Shown here: positions 7,608-16,400 of the stretch, one piece after another
Layout: every line of letters begins with the position of its first letter
How positions within the stretch are numbered: the stretch's first letter is position 1
Assembly (NCBI RefSeq): GCF_001750685.1
Contig: NZ_CP017269.1
Span: 2,583,416-2,647,415, forward strand
Direction: 5' to 3'
Origin: Geosporobacter ferrireducens
Lineage (GTDB): Bacteria > Bacillota > Clostridia > Peptostreptococcales > Thermotaleaceae
DNA length: 64,000 bases
Position numbers and translations under genes: made by a program
Notes under the pieces: model-generated
What the model saw: only the letters and a program-made list of their open reading frames with translations
Databases searched by the model: none
Told to the model about the DNA's origin: nothing

Positions 7608-9578
7608 TTATCTTACAGAAGCACCACTTTCAATATCTGCAGTCAGCAGATCCAGTTTTTCCCCGCTCTCAGCAGAAAGAATCATCCCTCTTGACTCTTC
7701 TCCCCGTAATACTACAGGCTTTAGATTAGCTACCACAACCACCTTTTTCCCGATCAAGTCTTCTGGTGCATAGTATTTTGCGATGCCCGATACGATTTGT
7801 CTGGTTTCTTCGCCTATTTTAATCTGGAACACCAATAATCGGTCTGCCTTTGGATGCTTTTTGCATTCCAGTACTTCCCCTACCCGAAGATCTAGTTTTG
7901 CAAAATCATCTATGGTGATCTCCGGCTTCTCCTCCAAGGGCTCTTCTGCCCCCTTTTTTTCCTCTTTTTTCTTTTCTTCCGGCTTTGGTGCCGCTTCCTG
8001 CTTCTGCTCTGTTAAGCTGTTTAAAAACTCCAATTCCTTTGCCACATCAATTCTCGGGAACAGTGCTTCTGCTTTGTGCACCTTAATACCGCCAGGCAGT
8101 TTTCCAAAATGGAAAGTATCTTCCCACGCAGTCCCTTGATGCTCATCCAATCCTAGCTGTACCCAGATTTTTTTGGTGGTCGCTTCCATGAATGGCCGGA
8201 TGAGGACAGAAATGATGCGAATAGAATCGGCCAGATTATATAATACGGTGTCCAATCTCCCCTTGTTTTCCTCATCTTTTGCCAGAATCCAAGGGGCTGT
8301 TTCATCAATATACTTATTCGTCCTTCTTACCAGCTTCCAGATTTCATCTAATGCATTGCTGAAATCCAGTTTATTTATACGCTCTTCCAACTTTGTAGAT
8401 ACAGCGGTAGCCAGGTTCTTCAACTCTTGATCAAAATCTCCTTCAACCCGTGCCTCAGGAATAATTCCACCATTATATTTATCAATCATCGCTACGGTTC
8501 TGCTCACCAAGTTGCCTAAATCATTAGCCAAGTCCGCGTTAATTCTGTTAAGCAATACTTCATTGCTAAAAATGCCATCCTGTCCGAAGGAATATTCTCT
8601 TAGCAGGAAATATTTCAGTGCATCTACACCATATCTTTGTGTCAGTATTACCGGATCTACTACATTGCCCTTAGACTTTGACATTTTTCCGCCTTCCAAC
8701 AGAATCCACCCATGACCAAAAACCTTTTTGGGTAGGGGTACATCTAATGCCATCAACATCGCCGGCCAAATGATGCTGTGGAATCGCACAATCTCCTTTG
8801 CCATTAAATGTACATCTGCAGGCCAATATCTCTGATAAAGGCCTTCTTGATCCTCTGGGTATCCCAATGCGGTAATATAATTTGATAGGGCATCAATCCA
8901 AACATAAATTACGTGCTTCTCATCAAAGGGGACAGGAATTCCCCAGCTAAATGTTGTCCTAGATACGCAAAGATCCTCTAGACCAGGCTTTAAAAAATTG
9001 TTCACCATCTCATTTCTTCTGGAAAGGGGTTCTAGAAATTCAGGATTTTCTTCAAAGTGCTTTAACAGTGCATCCTGATATTTTGATAGTCTAAAGAAAT
9101 AAGCCTCTTCCTTGGTCAATTCTACCGGACGGCCACAATCTGGGCATTTCCCCTCCTGAACCTGTGTTTCTGTCCAGAAGGCTTCACAAGGGGTGCAATA
9201 CCAGCCTTCATAGGCCCCCTTGTAGATATCCCCTTTGTCATAAAGTTTTTGAAAAATCTGTTGTACCCTACGCTTGTGATAGTCATCTGTTGTTCTAATG
9301 AAAATATCATAAGAAATCTCCATGGTCTCCCACAGTTTTTTAATACCATCTACAATGCCGTCAATGTATTCCTTTGGTTTCATTCCTCTTTCTTCCGCTG
9401 CACGCTGGAGCTTTTGTCCATGCTCATCTGTTCCTGTAAGAAATTTCACATCATAGCCTGTAGCGCGCTTAAATCTTGCCATAGCATCAGCAGCCACCGT
9501 CGTATAGGTGTGTCCGATATGGAGTTTACTGCTTGGATAATAAATTGGGGTAGTAATATAGTAGCTTCCTTTACTCAT
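7608..9578 (-). CDS. metG: Methionyl-tRNA synthetase
   Basis: 656 residues, charging tRNA-Met with methionine. HIGH is at residues 20-23, KMSKS near 298 ([10 protein letters not shown]), and a zinc knuckle CTPC...CPDC lies near 128-146. A Lys/Glu-rich linker (about 530-553) leads to a C-terminal tRNA-binding OB domain ([20 protein letters not shown]) that makes it dimeric. The gene overlaps the end of a small upstream membrane-protein gene by eight bases, so translation may be coupled. Both lie behind a T-box leader expected to sense uncharged tRNA-Met. Place and family are unambiguous. Confidence 0.97.
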   Translation of the reverse strand: MSKGSYYITTPIYYPSSKLHIGHTYTTVAADAMARFKRATGYDVKFLTGTDEHGQKLQRAAEERGMKPKEYIDGIVDGIKKLWETMEISYDIFIRTTDDYHKRRVQQIFQKLYDKGDIYKGAYEGWYCTPCEAFWTETQVQEGKCPDCGRPVELTKEEAYFFRLSKYQDALLKHFEENPEFLEPLSRRNEMVNNFLKPGLEDLCVSRTTFSWGIPVPFDEKHVIYVWIDALSNYITALGYPEDQEGLYQRYWPADVHLMAKEIVRFHSIIWPAMLMALDVPLPKKVFGHGWILLEGGKMSKSKGNVVDPVILTQRYGVDALKYFLLREYSFGQDGIFSNEVLLNRINADLANDLGNLVSRTVAMIDKYNGGIIPEARVEGDFDQELKNLATAVSTKLEERINKLDFSNALDEIWKLVRRTNKYIDETAPWILAKDEENKGRLDTVLYNLADSIRIISVLIRPFMEATTKKIWVQLGLDEHQGTAWEDTFHFGKLPGGIKVHKAEALFPRIDVAKELEFLNSLTEQKQEAAPKPEEKKKEEKKGAEEPLEEKPEITIDDFAKLDLRVGEVLECKKHPKADRLLVFQIKIGEETRQIVSGIAKYYAPEDLIGKKVVVVANLKPVVLRGEESRGMILSAESGEKLDLLTADIESGASVR

Positions 9579-9858
9579 TTTTTTTTCTCCTCCTTCGATT
9601 TTTTATATTTTCATCTCTCAATTTTATTAATTCAAGAATTCCATTAAAAGCCATCAATAAATAACCAAATAATGTAATTCTTAGTTTACTATATTCTGGA
9701 GTTTTTATGTACTCAATGATATAGATGGAAAAAGCTTCAGGATGAAATGCAATAATCGTTGCTGCTATGGCCATATAAATCATTGAGATCAATATAAAAC
9801 CCTTAAGGCATCCATATACAAATCGTAAACTTATCCCCAGCTGCTTGCCGGCTGCCAA
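9571..9858 (-). CDS. Small two-helix membrane protein between T-box and metG
   Basis: 95 residues with two hydrophobic segments (about 15-40, and about 62-78) and a strongly basic C-terminal tail ([11 protein letters not shown]). No family is recognised. It begins at TTG, six bases after GAGGTGAT, a clear ribosome binding site. It ends eight bases inside metG. It is the first gene after the Met T-box and so should be induced by methionyl-tRNA shortage. A link to methionine uptake or to anchoring the synthetase is speculation. Coding is supported by the Shine-Dalgarno site and overlap rather than by homology. Confidence 0.7.
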   Translation of the reverse strand: MAAGKQLGISLRFVYGCLKGFILISMIYMAIAATIIAFHPEAFSIYIIEYIKTPEYSKLRITLFGYLLMAFNGILELIKLRDENIKNRRRRKKNE

Positions 9859-9892
9859 TCACATCACCTCGCTTTAATAAAAAATAAATCAA

Positions 9893-10162
9893 AAAATCCC
9901 GTCCCTATAAAAGGGACGAGATTGTACTCGCGCTACCACCCTAATTTATTATTATCTCACGACAATAACCTCGGTAGGTGACTTCTATCACCTTGCACAC
10001 ATAACGGACGCAACACCGGCATAACCTAAGCAGAAGCCTCAGCCATGCAGTTCAGGGGCCATCTTCAATAAATTTGATAGTACCAGCTTTCACCTATCCT
10101 GGCTCTCTTTTACTACCCAAATGTATTTACTATTCCCATCATTACTTTTAATAAATATCTAT
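9893..10162 (-). promoter_or_regulatory. T-box riboswitch, probably methionine-specific
   Basis: The minus strand carries TTAGGGTGGTAGCGCG (about 9952-9937), a variant of the conserved T-box that pairs with the NCCA end of uncharged tRNA. It is followed by a GTCCCTTTTATAGGGAC terminator hairpin and T6 (9893-9925). An upstream stem I region contains an ATG (10046-10044) in a plausible specifier position. The 3' genes are a small membrane protein and metG, which agrees with a Met specifier. Usual T-boxes read GGTGGNACCGCG; here AGCGCG replaces ACCGCG. Confidence 0.9.
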
Positions 10163-10168
10163 ATATCT

Positions 10169-10197
10169 AATGTATTAAAATATAGGCTTTTTGTCAA
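10169..10197 (-). promoter_or_regulatory. Sigma-A promoter of the metG T-box transcript
   Basis: -35 TTGACA (10197-10192), 17-base spacer, -10 TACATT (10174-10169) on the minus strand, just upstream of the T-box leader. Confidence 0.65.
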
Positions 10198-10347
10198 TAA
10201 GGTTTCTAATTTTTCCTTATCTCCCGCAGGATATATGCTATTATGTCCATTTTCCAGCAGAAAATCCCTTTATTTATAACCAACAGCTAAAGTCTTTTAC
10301 ATTTCAGAAAATTTTTCATACCCATTTTTTTTAAAAATATATAAAAA

Positions 10348-10386
10348 CTGTGGATATCTATTGAGTCTTTTAAACTTTATCCACAG
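10348..10386 (-). terminator. Stem-loop built from two inverted DnaA-box-like sequences
   Basis: CTGTGGATA (10348-10356) and TATCCACAG (10378-10386) form a 9-bp stem with a 21-base loop. It is followed on the minus strand by TTTTTATATATTTTT, so it is probably the terminator of the phospholipase D-family gene ending at 10416. The arms equal or nearly equal the DnaA box TTATCCACA, in inverted orientation. Confidence 0.55.
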
Positions 10387-10415
10387 CTCCGAATCATTTT
10401 TCTGCTTTGCTCGCT

Positions 10416-11870
10416 CTAAAAAGTAGATAATCCGCTCCATTCTTGGAATCGGTAGACCACATTCTTAAAAAACTTATCCTCAGCATATTCAGAAAAATCC
10501 ATAGTATACTGACCCTCCTCATTTTTCCACAACCTGTCGTAATATGCTCTGATCTCCCGGGCCAGTGTGCTATCTGTAGTTGTCTCTATTTTTAAGTTTG
10601 TTTCCAGATTATAGTCCCCTATATTCCTCCCCGTAAAGTTGGCTGAGCCTCCAATGATGATTACTTCATTCCTTTTCTCCACCATCATCATTTTTGCATG
10701 GTATTGTTCTCCATGGGTATTGTACCATCTTACTTGGATTTTCTCCTGAGATTTTTTTACCAGCTCCATAGCAGCCTGACGGTTTGGAATACCATTCTTC
10801 TCTATTCCAAATGCATCTTTATTCGCATCTAAAATAATTCGAATCTCAGCACCGCGATTTGAAGCCTTTATAAGGGCATCGATAATTTTACGTTCAGACA
10901 AATAAAACATGCCTATGGAAATCTGCTCTCCTGGCTGAGCGTGATTGATTGCATGCAATATATGCTTTCTTATTTTTCCTTCTGTAATCACTGCTGCCTG
11001 CGTATCCCCCACGACCTCTGCCTTCGTATTTACTATAAGCTCCGGAAAGTCACTCCCGGAGAACTGAGCCACTGCTCTTTCAGACTGAATTAAATCTTTA
11101 AGGATTGATCCTTCTACACGGAACCCTATATTAGAGTGATTCCCACTGGCATCATGGGGATTGGCAGACGTTACAATTGCTGCATCCTCTGTAATCAAAA
11201 CCTTCCTATGGTTGGCCTTAAAATTCAGCAATTTTAAATATGCACGCAGGGTTACTTTGGGAGAATCTGGACTGAAGGGATTTCTCACCCAGCCCTTTCC
11301 TTCCGTTCCAAACCATTGCAGCAAGGCTTTCCAGATCCCGGAATATAAGGGATTAGAATTTCGCATTTTTGTAGTATCTGTAATCACTACCTCGATATCA
11401 TTCTCTTTTAAGGCTTGGATCTGTTTGGATTCATAAGCTCCATAAAAATTATTAATTTCATCTGTTATAAAAACCACCTGCAATCCAGGATTTTTTTTCT
11501 TTTGCGTAATCAGTGCTTGGGTTAATTGTCCGGACAGATCAGGAAATTGATCCTTCCTATCATAATCATCGTTAAATAAAAATAGATCGGCAACAATGAA
11601 CGTCTCTGCCGCTTCAATTAATTTTAGCTGTTCCTGAAAAATTGTCTGTTCCTGTAGAATTTCTCCTCCTTTTTCATAGGTTAAATCATACAAAAACGAA
11701 ATATCCGATACCTGGTGTAGATCTCCTTCATAAGATGTTCCTACAGGTATTTGTGAAATAAAACCATTGAATAGAATAATGGCAAACAATAAGCTTATAA
11801 AAATTTTTTTATAAAATGATCTTTTTTTCTGTTTTGACGCTGTATCTGTTAATGTTTTTACCGTTTCCAC
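10416..11870 (-). CDS. Phospholipase D family protein, membrane anchored
   Basis: 484 residues. One N-terminal membrane segment (about 22-42) is followed by two PLD domains. The first motif is NHRKVLITEDAAIVTSANPHD-like near residue 215 (HxK present, D replaced by E). The second is YHAKMMMVEKRNEVIIIGGS-like near residue 392. Such proteins cleave or transfer phosphodiester bonds of phospholipids; relatives include cardiolipin synthases, but the single anchor and 484-residue size fit a general PLD-family enzyme better. Start is GTG after GAGGAAATC. It stands alone between spmB and the T-box. The exact substrate is unknown. Confidence 0.85.
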   Translation of the reverse strand: METVKTLTDTASKQKKRSFYKKIFISLLFAIILFNGFISQIPVGTSYEGDLHQVSDISFLYDLTYEKGGEILQEQTIFQEQLKLIEAAETFIVADLFLFNDDYDRKDQFPDLSGQLTQALITQKKKNPGLQVVFITDEINNFYGAYESKQIQALKENDIEVVITDTTKMRNSNPLYSGIWKALLQWFGTEGKGWVRNPFSPDSPKVTLRAYLKLLNFKANHRKVLITEDAAIVTSANPHDASGNHSNIGFRVEGSILKDLIQSERAVAQFSGSDFPELIVNTKAEVVGDTQAAVITEGKIRKHILHAINHAQPGEQISIGMFYLSERKIIDALIKASNRGAEIRIILDANKDAFGIEKNGIPNRQAAMELVKKSQEKIQVRWYNTHGEQYHAKMMMVEKRNEVIIIGGSANFTGRNIGDYNLETNLKIETTTDSTLAREIRAYYDRLWKNEEGQYTMDFSEYAEDKFFKNVVYRFQEWSGLSTF

Positions 11871-11979
11871 GATTTCCTCTTCCTTTTGTTTTTTATTCAG
11901 TATACCTGATACATTCCCTTCCTGTAAAGAAGTCTTAGGTTAAATCTATCTATTTTCATTGACAGATACATCCTGTTCT

Positions 11980-12513
11980 CTATCCAAAAACAATGGTACA
12001 AAGGATTACAGAGGCAATGACTGCCGCTAAATGGGATACCAGCGCAGCGGATAGGGTATGTCGTGTATTTTTTACTGCAACAGCACCAAAATAAATGCCC
12101 ATCGTATAAAAAATCGTTTCTGCAGAGCCCATCATGGTGGCAGCTACCCGGCCAATAAAGGAATCGGGTCCATAGTTTCGGATTAAGTCTTGTACAATCC
12201 CTAATGCGCCACTGCCCGATATAGGCCGCATCACTACCAAGGGAAGAACTTCCTTAGGAATCCCGATCAAGTTTGTCACTGGAGCCAATAGCTGGGTAAA
12301 TAGATCCATGGCACCAGACTCCCGAAAAATCCCTACAGCAAAAAAAATAGCTATAAGATAGGGCATAATGCGCAAAGCTGTTTTGAAACCTTCTCCTGCC
12401 CCTTCCACAAATGCATCATAGAGATTTATCTTATACATGACTCCGTGTATTAGAATAAGTGTAATCATAGCAGGGATCATACCAATAGACAAAATACTCA
12501 AGATCTTTATCAT
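11980..12513 (-). CDS. spmB: Spore maturation protein B
   Basis: 177 residues of a nucleoside-transporter-gate type membrane protein with four or five hydrophobic segments (MIPAMITLILIHGVMYKI, PYLIAIFFAVGIF and others). SpmA and SpmB act together in spore core dehydration; mutants form less heat-resistant spores. It starts two bases after spmA ends, so the pair is an operon. The motif VVMRPISGSGALGI is conserved in the family. Expression in the mother cell or forespore is expected but no sporulation promoter was identified. Confidence 0.93.
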   Translation of the reverse strand: MIKILSILSIGMIPAMITLILIHGVMYKINLYDAFVEGAGEGFKTALRIMPYLIAIFFAVGIFRESGAMDLFTQLLAPVTNLIGIPKEVLPLVVMRPISGSGALGIVQDLIRNYGPDSFIGRVAATMMGSAETIFYTMGIYFGAVAVKNTRHTLSAALVSHLAAVIASVILCTIVFG

Positions 12514-12515
12514 TT

Positions 12516-13094
12516 CTATCGATTCCTTTCTAATATTTTACAGGACAAAATTCCCACAATGGTAGATACCGTAGTGGCTACTAAAGTAGTTCCAATGATT
12601 TCCGCAGGATTTGCTGACCCTGCATCTGCTCGTATTTTTAATACGGTAAGCGGAACCAATTGTACAGAGGACATATTGATGACAAGAAACATGCACATAG
12701 CATTGGTAGCTCGCTCTTTTCTGGCATTAAGCTGCTGCAGCTCCTCCATAGCCTTTAATCCTAAGGCTGTTGCAGAATTACCCGCGCCGAACATATTCGC
12801 CACTAGATTCATCATAATCGCACTGATCGCAGGATGGTTTGAAGGTATCTCCGGAAAAAGCAGTCTTATAATTGGTCCCATAAGTTTTCCAATTGTATCG
12901 ATTAATCCGGAACGCTCTGCAATCTTCATTAATCCCAGCCATACAGACATGATCCCCGTAAGTCCAATAGCAAAAACAACCGCCTCTTGTGTATAATTGA
13001 TGACTACCTGATTCACAATATCTAGCTGTCCTTTCAGCATTGCCACAAAAATTCCGATCACGATCATCACAAACCATATGATACTCAGCATCAT
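12516..13094 (-). CDS. spmA: Spore maturation protein A
   Basis: 192 residues, polytopic, with the characteristic GLTGIMSVWLGLMKIAERSG near residue 42 and NMFGAGNSATALGLKAMEEL near residue 92. It partners SpmB in spore core dehydration. AAAGGAGATG lies four bases before the ATG at 13094. It heads the spmAB operon; in several Clostridia this pair accompanies dacB-like genes, which are absent here. Confidence 0.93.
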   Translation of the reverse strand: MMLSIIWFVMIVIGIFVAMLKGQLDIVNQVVINYTQEAVVFAIGLTGIMSVWLGLMKIAERSGLIDTIGKLMGPIIRLLFPEIPSNHPAISAIMMNLVANMFGAGNSATALGLKAMEELQQLNARKERATNAMCMFLVINMSSVQLVPLTVLKIRADAGSANPAEIIGTTLVATTVSTIVGILSCKILERNR

Positions 13095-13361
13095 TTTTCA
13101 TCTCCTTTGGCCAGCCTTAAGACAATATATGAAGTGGGCCAAGATGTATATGACAAGTGCATTGCTGTATGTGGACTGTGGTTAAGGTCTGATGCTTGGA
13201 ACTTATCGCTGACTTTTTCAAAAATTTTTTTCCTTTAAAATATTCTCTATTAAATGCTTGTTTTTATATGGTAAAATAGGGTAATAAAATTTTATATGTA
13301 TTCTTTGTCCTATCGTGTCATAGGGCAATTAATAGAAAAAATAGTAGGGAGGAGAGCATCT

Positions 13362-13721
13362 ATGAGATTGATTAGAAATCTGCAGCGCAAGAAAAAAATG
13401 GAAGAGCGAAAGAAAGTGGCCAAAGGCTTGGCCATGGGTACACTGGTAGGAGGCCTTTTAGGCAGTGCCGCAGGTGTGCTGTTGGCACCGGACTCAGGAA
13501 AGAATACACGGAAGAAAATTCAAGAAGGTGCTACAGATGTAAAAAGCAACGTGCAAAAAAATATTGATGAAGCAAAAAACAATATCGGCAGTACATTGAC
13601 AGATAGAAAAACAAAGATTCAAGAAGCTGTACAGAAACTCCGTACCATAGGTAAATCGAGCCAAGAAGAAGCAGCTATAGCTGAAGAACAGACCATGCCA
13701 GAAGAGGAAAATAAAGAATAA
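13362..13721 (+). CDS. YtxH-like small membrane protein
   Basis: 119 residues. A basic N-terminus (RLIRNLQRKKKMEERKK) precedes a glycine-rich hydrophobic segment (GLAMGTLVGGLLGSAAGVLL, residues about 26-45) and the motif APDSGKNTRKKIQEGA, the signature of the YtxH/gas-vesicle-like family. A charged coiled-coil tail follows. Members are stress-related membrane proteins of unknown mechanism. The ATG at 13362 follows GGGAGGAG. An upstream in-frame ATG at 13296 lacks a ribosome binding site. It is co-transcribed with the DUF948-like gene 14 bases downstream, as ytxH is with ytxG in B. subtilis. Confidence 0.85.
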   Translation: MRLIRNLQRKKKMEERKKVAKGLAMGTLVGGLLGSAAGVLLAPDSGKNTRKKIQEGATDVKSNVQKNIDEAKNNIGSTLTDRKTKIQEAVQKLRTIGKSSQEEAAIAEEQTMPEEENKE

Positions 13722-13735
13722 TGGAGTGAATGCCA

Positions 13736-14131
13736 ATGGATGCAACCATTAGAGTCGGAGATTTAGCTACCCTGCTATTGGGGGGTGCCCTGCTGGTTTT
13801 AATTACATATGGAATCTTCTTATTAAAAAATCTCAACGATACCCTGAAGGTCATTCGAAAGATTGTAGAGGACAATCGTTCCAATATCGATGAAATACTG
13901 GATAAAGTGCCTGGAATTGCTACAAATATTGAAAGTATCAGCAGTGACCTTTCCCACGATGTCCGTGCAGTACAGGGTACCATTGATCAGATTGTAGGTA
14001 CTACGGAAGCTGCTGCAGGTGCGTTGTCAGAAAACACAGATATCCTCTCCATCCTTGTGGGTTTTGTTCAAGTCATCAATATTTTCCGCGATTTTATCAG
14101 CGGTTTTCGCAGAAAAAGAAAATGGTTCTAA
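13736..14131 (+). CDS. DUF948/YtxG-like membrane protein
   Basis: 131 residues: one N-terminal membrane helix (TLLLGGALLVLITYGIFLL, about 10-29) followed by a long amphipathic, heptad-rich region with repeated Ile/Val/Asp spacing, as in DUF948 and methyl-accepting-like stalk proteins. It ends in a basic tail GFRRKRKWF. Pairing with a YtxH-like gene supports the assignment. GGAG lies nine bases before the ATG at 13736, whereas the ATG at 13730 is too close. Function unknown. Confidence 0.75.
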   Translation: MDATIRVGDLATLLLGGALLVLITYGIFLLKNLNDTLKVIRKIVEDNRSNIDEILDKVPGIATNIESISSDLSHDVRAVQGTIDQIVGTTEAAAGALSENTDILSILVGFVQVINIFRDFISGFRRKRKWF

Positions 14132-14146
14132 ATAAATAATTGACAA

Positions 14147-14179
14147 AAAGCAGCCGAAAAAATTTATTCCGGCTGCTTT
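14147..14179. terminator. Bidirectional terminator between ytxG-like gene and cca
   Basis: AAAGCAGCCG...CGGCTGCTTT stem. The right arm lies inside the last codons of cca, which converges from the other strand. Confidence 0.75.
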
Positions 14180-15600
14180 AGTATTTCATCCATAATATAT
14201 TGTAATGCTCTTTCCCTCTCTGGTGGTATCTTGCCAAAGAAAATACCCTTTCGAACAGCTTCCAAAAGCGCTCCAATTTGTTCATCATCTTTTAGGGAAA
14301 ATCTTGACTTGATATCATTTCCATTTAATATATTGGACAGATCTGCAATATCCTTAAATCGTGTAAGATAATTGTTTGCCAGATATTCAATGTGTACCTT
14401 ATACATACCCATCTCCTCATGAGGATGCAACAGCTTTCGGGTAGCAATAATATCCGCCAAAGAAATCAACAATATATCCAGGGTATCTTCACCAAAATTT
14501 TTAAACAACCCGTATACAGCACTTCCGCTCACATCATTCTCTTTATATAAGGTAAGCGGCCACATATGCTCCTTTACCATTTTGCACAAAAATTGCTTTT
14601 CCTTGCTGCTCAGCTTCAATCGATCCGAAATGTCTGCCATAATTTCCATTCCGGTAATCTCATGACCTCTGAAGCGTACCCTTCCTGTCTCATCCACCCA
14701 TCGGGCACTGGGTTTTCCAATATCATGAAATAGTGCAGCCAGCTTAATCAGCTGCAGTCGGGTGTGCCCTCCACCCAGAATCTGGCGCGTATGCTCCTCA
14801 TAAGCTCTCTTTAAGTGGTTTTCAAAGTATCCATCAGCATAGATGATGCTTTCTACCACATTTAATGTGTACAAAGAATGCGTCCATGAATCCACCACAT
14901 GATATTTGCACTGGCCTACATCCTTCATAGGCTCAATCTCTGGAAAAACTTTATTCAATAGATTTAAATATTTATCCATGATATTAAAATAATAGTGGGT
15001 ACGGCTGCATTTCAACAGGTGGAAGAGCTCATAGGCAATTCGTTCTACAGCCGCTTCTTGTAACCTGTCACTATTTTCCTTAATTAAACAGACCGTATGA
15101 TCCTCTAAGTCAAAATCAAACTCTGCCATAAATCGAACAGCCCGCATCATGCGAATAGGATCTTCTTGGAAACCTATATTTGATATCGCTCTTATCTGCT
15201 TTTTCTTGATGTCTTCTATACCTCCGAAGGGATCTATGATTTGATCCAGATCAAAGGTGCCATTCAAGCTTATCTTACATGCGAGCGCATTCATTGTAAA
15301 ATCTCTTTTAGCTAGATCGTCATAGATATCCTTTCCTTTGCTTTCCATAATATCCACCGTGAGTTGTTTATCCTTAAATACGACTCTTGCTGTGCCATGG
15401 TCTTTATCCAATAAGATGAAGCTTCCTCCATTTTCCTGGGCAAATCTTTTGGCGATGGAGACCGCATCCTTTTCAACAACCAAATCAATATCATTACTCT
15501 CCCGCCCCATTAAATGGTCCCGCAAGGTGCCTCCAACAATATAAATATCTGACCCTGTATAACTCCTAATAAGCTGTATACAGGACTTTAACGTATCCAT
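14164..15600 (-). CDS. cca: CCA tRNA nucleotidyltransferase with HD domain
   Basis: 478 residues. The N-terminal polymerase head has YIVGGTLRDHLMG and the catalytic NDIDLV carboxylates. An RNA-binding segment has DPIRMMRAVRF near residue 156. A C-terminal HD phosphohydrolase domain has LAALFHDIGKPSAR near residue 280 and a further His in KEHMW. Class II enzymes of this kind add CCA or A to tRNA 3' ends; the HD part may act on 2',3'-cyclic phosphates. AAGGAG precedes the ATG at 15600 by eight bases. The GTG at 15609 overlaps that site. It could instead be one member of a split CC-adding/A-adding pair; this cannot be decided here. Confidence 0.9.
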   Translation of the reverse strand: MDTLKSCIQLIRSYTGSDIYIVGGTLRDHLMGRESNDIDLVVEKDAVSIAKRFAQENGGSFILLDKDHGTARVVFKDKQLTVDIMESKGKDIYDDLAKRDFTMNALACKISLNGTFDLDQIIDPFGGIEDIKKKQIRAISNIGFQEDPIRMMRAVRFMAEFDFDLEDHTVCLIKENSDRLQEAAVERIAYELFHLLKCSRTHYYFNIMDKYLNLLNKVFPEIEPMKDVGQCKYHVVDSWTHSLYTLNVVESIIYADGYFENHLKRAYEEHTRQILGGGHTRLQLIKLAALFHDIGKPSARWVDETGRVRFRGHEITGMEIMADISDRLKLSSKEKQFLCKMVKEHMWPLTLYKENDVSGSAVYGLFKNFGEDTLDILLISLADIIATRKLLHPHEEMGMYKVHIEYLANNYLTRFKDIADLSNILNGNDIKSRFSLKDDEQIGALLEAVRKGIFFGKIPPERERALQYIMDEILKQPE

Positions 15601-15764
15601 GGTTTTCACTCCTTGAAATTGAAATGGAAAAACCTTTCATCTATCATAAACATTTTGTATTTTATTGTCAATCCTATCCACATCTCTTCATCATCCCATT
15701 TTCATTATATTACCCGAAATATCGATGAACAAAAATATTATTTTCTGAACTGCACATAATCCTA

Positions 15765-15793
15765 TTGACTTTTATTGGTAGATTTGGTACGAT
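15765..15793 (+). promoter_or_regulatory. Sigma-A promoter of the abrB-like gene
   Basis: -35 TTGACT (15765-15770), 17-base spacer containing TTGG, -10 TACGAT (15788-15793), 50 bases before the start codon. Confidence 0.65.
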
Positions 15794-15842
15794 TTAAATA
15801 AGAAAAACTTGTCGAATATTGTAAAATAAAGGAGGATTATGT

Positions 15843-16079
15843 ATGAAGTCTACTGGTATTGTAAGAAAAGTTGACGAACTCGGAAGAGTCGTTATTCCTA
15901 TAGAATTAAGGCGTACTTTAAATATAGGAGAAAAAGATGCTTTAGAAATCTATGTGGATACAGAGCACATCATTCTGAAGAAATATGAGCCTGCTTGCAT
16001 CTTCTGCGGCCAGGCAAAGGATGTTAAGAATTTTAAGGGAAAAAATATTTGCCCTGCCTGTATCTCTGAAATAAAATAA
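15843..16079 (+). CDS. abrB: AbrB/SpoVT-type transition-state regulator with zinc-ribbon tail
   Basis: 78 residues. Residues 1-47 are the SpoVT/AbrB swapped-hairpin DNA-binding domain (STGIVRKVDELGRVVIPIEL, then RRTLNIGEKDALEIYV). Residues 52-76 hold CIFCGQ...ICPAC, a four-cysteine zinc-ribbon-like tail common in Clostridia AbrB proteins. AbrB represses post-exponential genes before sporulation. AGGAGG lies before the ATG. The gene is on the plus strand, opposite to its neighbours, as abrB is relative to yabC in B. subtilis. Paralogues such as Abh cannot be excluded. Confidence 0.92.
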   Translation: MKSTGIVRKVDELGRVVIPIELRRTLNIGEKDALEIYVDTEHIILKKYEPACIFCGQAKDVKNFKGKNICPACISEIK

Positions 16080-16096
16080 TACGGCCATCATAGAAA

Positions 16097-16134
16097 ATGC
16101 TTGAGGATACTCTCAAGCATCTTTTCTTTTCTTT
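16097..16134 (+). terminator. Terminator of abrB
   Basis: ATGCTTGAG-N6-CTCAAGCAT stem followed by CTTTTCTTTTCTTT. It may also work for the convergent DUF1858 gene. Confidence 0.8.
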
Positions 16135-16327
16135 AGAGCTGTAGATCATTCAAATCCTCTAGCAGCTTTTCCAAGTCGCAGCCATGTACCCTCGCTGCAA
16201 TTTCTAAAGACTCTGATCCTGCTCCATTGCAAACAGAGCAAGGCAGGCCATGCTTCTCAAAGATTTCAAATACATCCTCATGGCTGTAAAGTACTTCGGA
16301 AATCATCATATCCTTCTGATAAACCAT
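16133..16327 (-). CDS. DUF1858 redox-disulfide domain protein
   Basis: 64 residues, the stand-alone DUF1858 domain related to hybrid-cluster-protein-associated redox-disulfide proteins. It has LPCSVCNGAG with a CxxC pair, then SLEIAARVHGCDLEKLLEDLN with a third Cys. A role in redox sensing or Fe-S/sulfur handling is inferred. The ATG at 16327 follows GGAGGGG by five bases. It lies downstream of rsmI on the same strand, 73 bases away, and may share its transcript. Confidence 0.85.
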   Translation of the reverse strand: MVYQKDMMISEVLYSHEDVFEIFEKHGLPCSVCNGAGSESLEIAARVHGCDLEKLLEDLNDLQL

Positions 16328-16400
16328 CTTATCCCCTCCCAACCACCATAAATCTTTCCTAATTTAATTCTATGCAAAAACGCTGATTCCTGCTGCAATT

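Noticed and set aside
12559..12996. 145-codon plus-strand frame over spmA
   Set aside because: Shadow of spmA; no ribosome binding site and no family.
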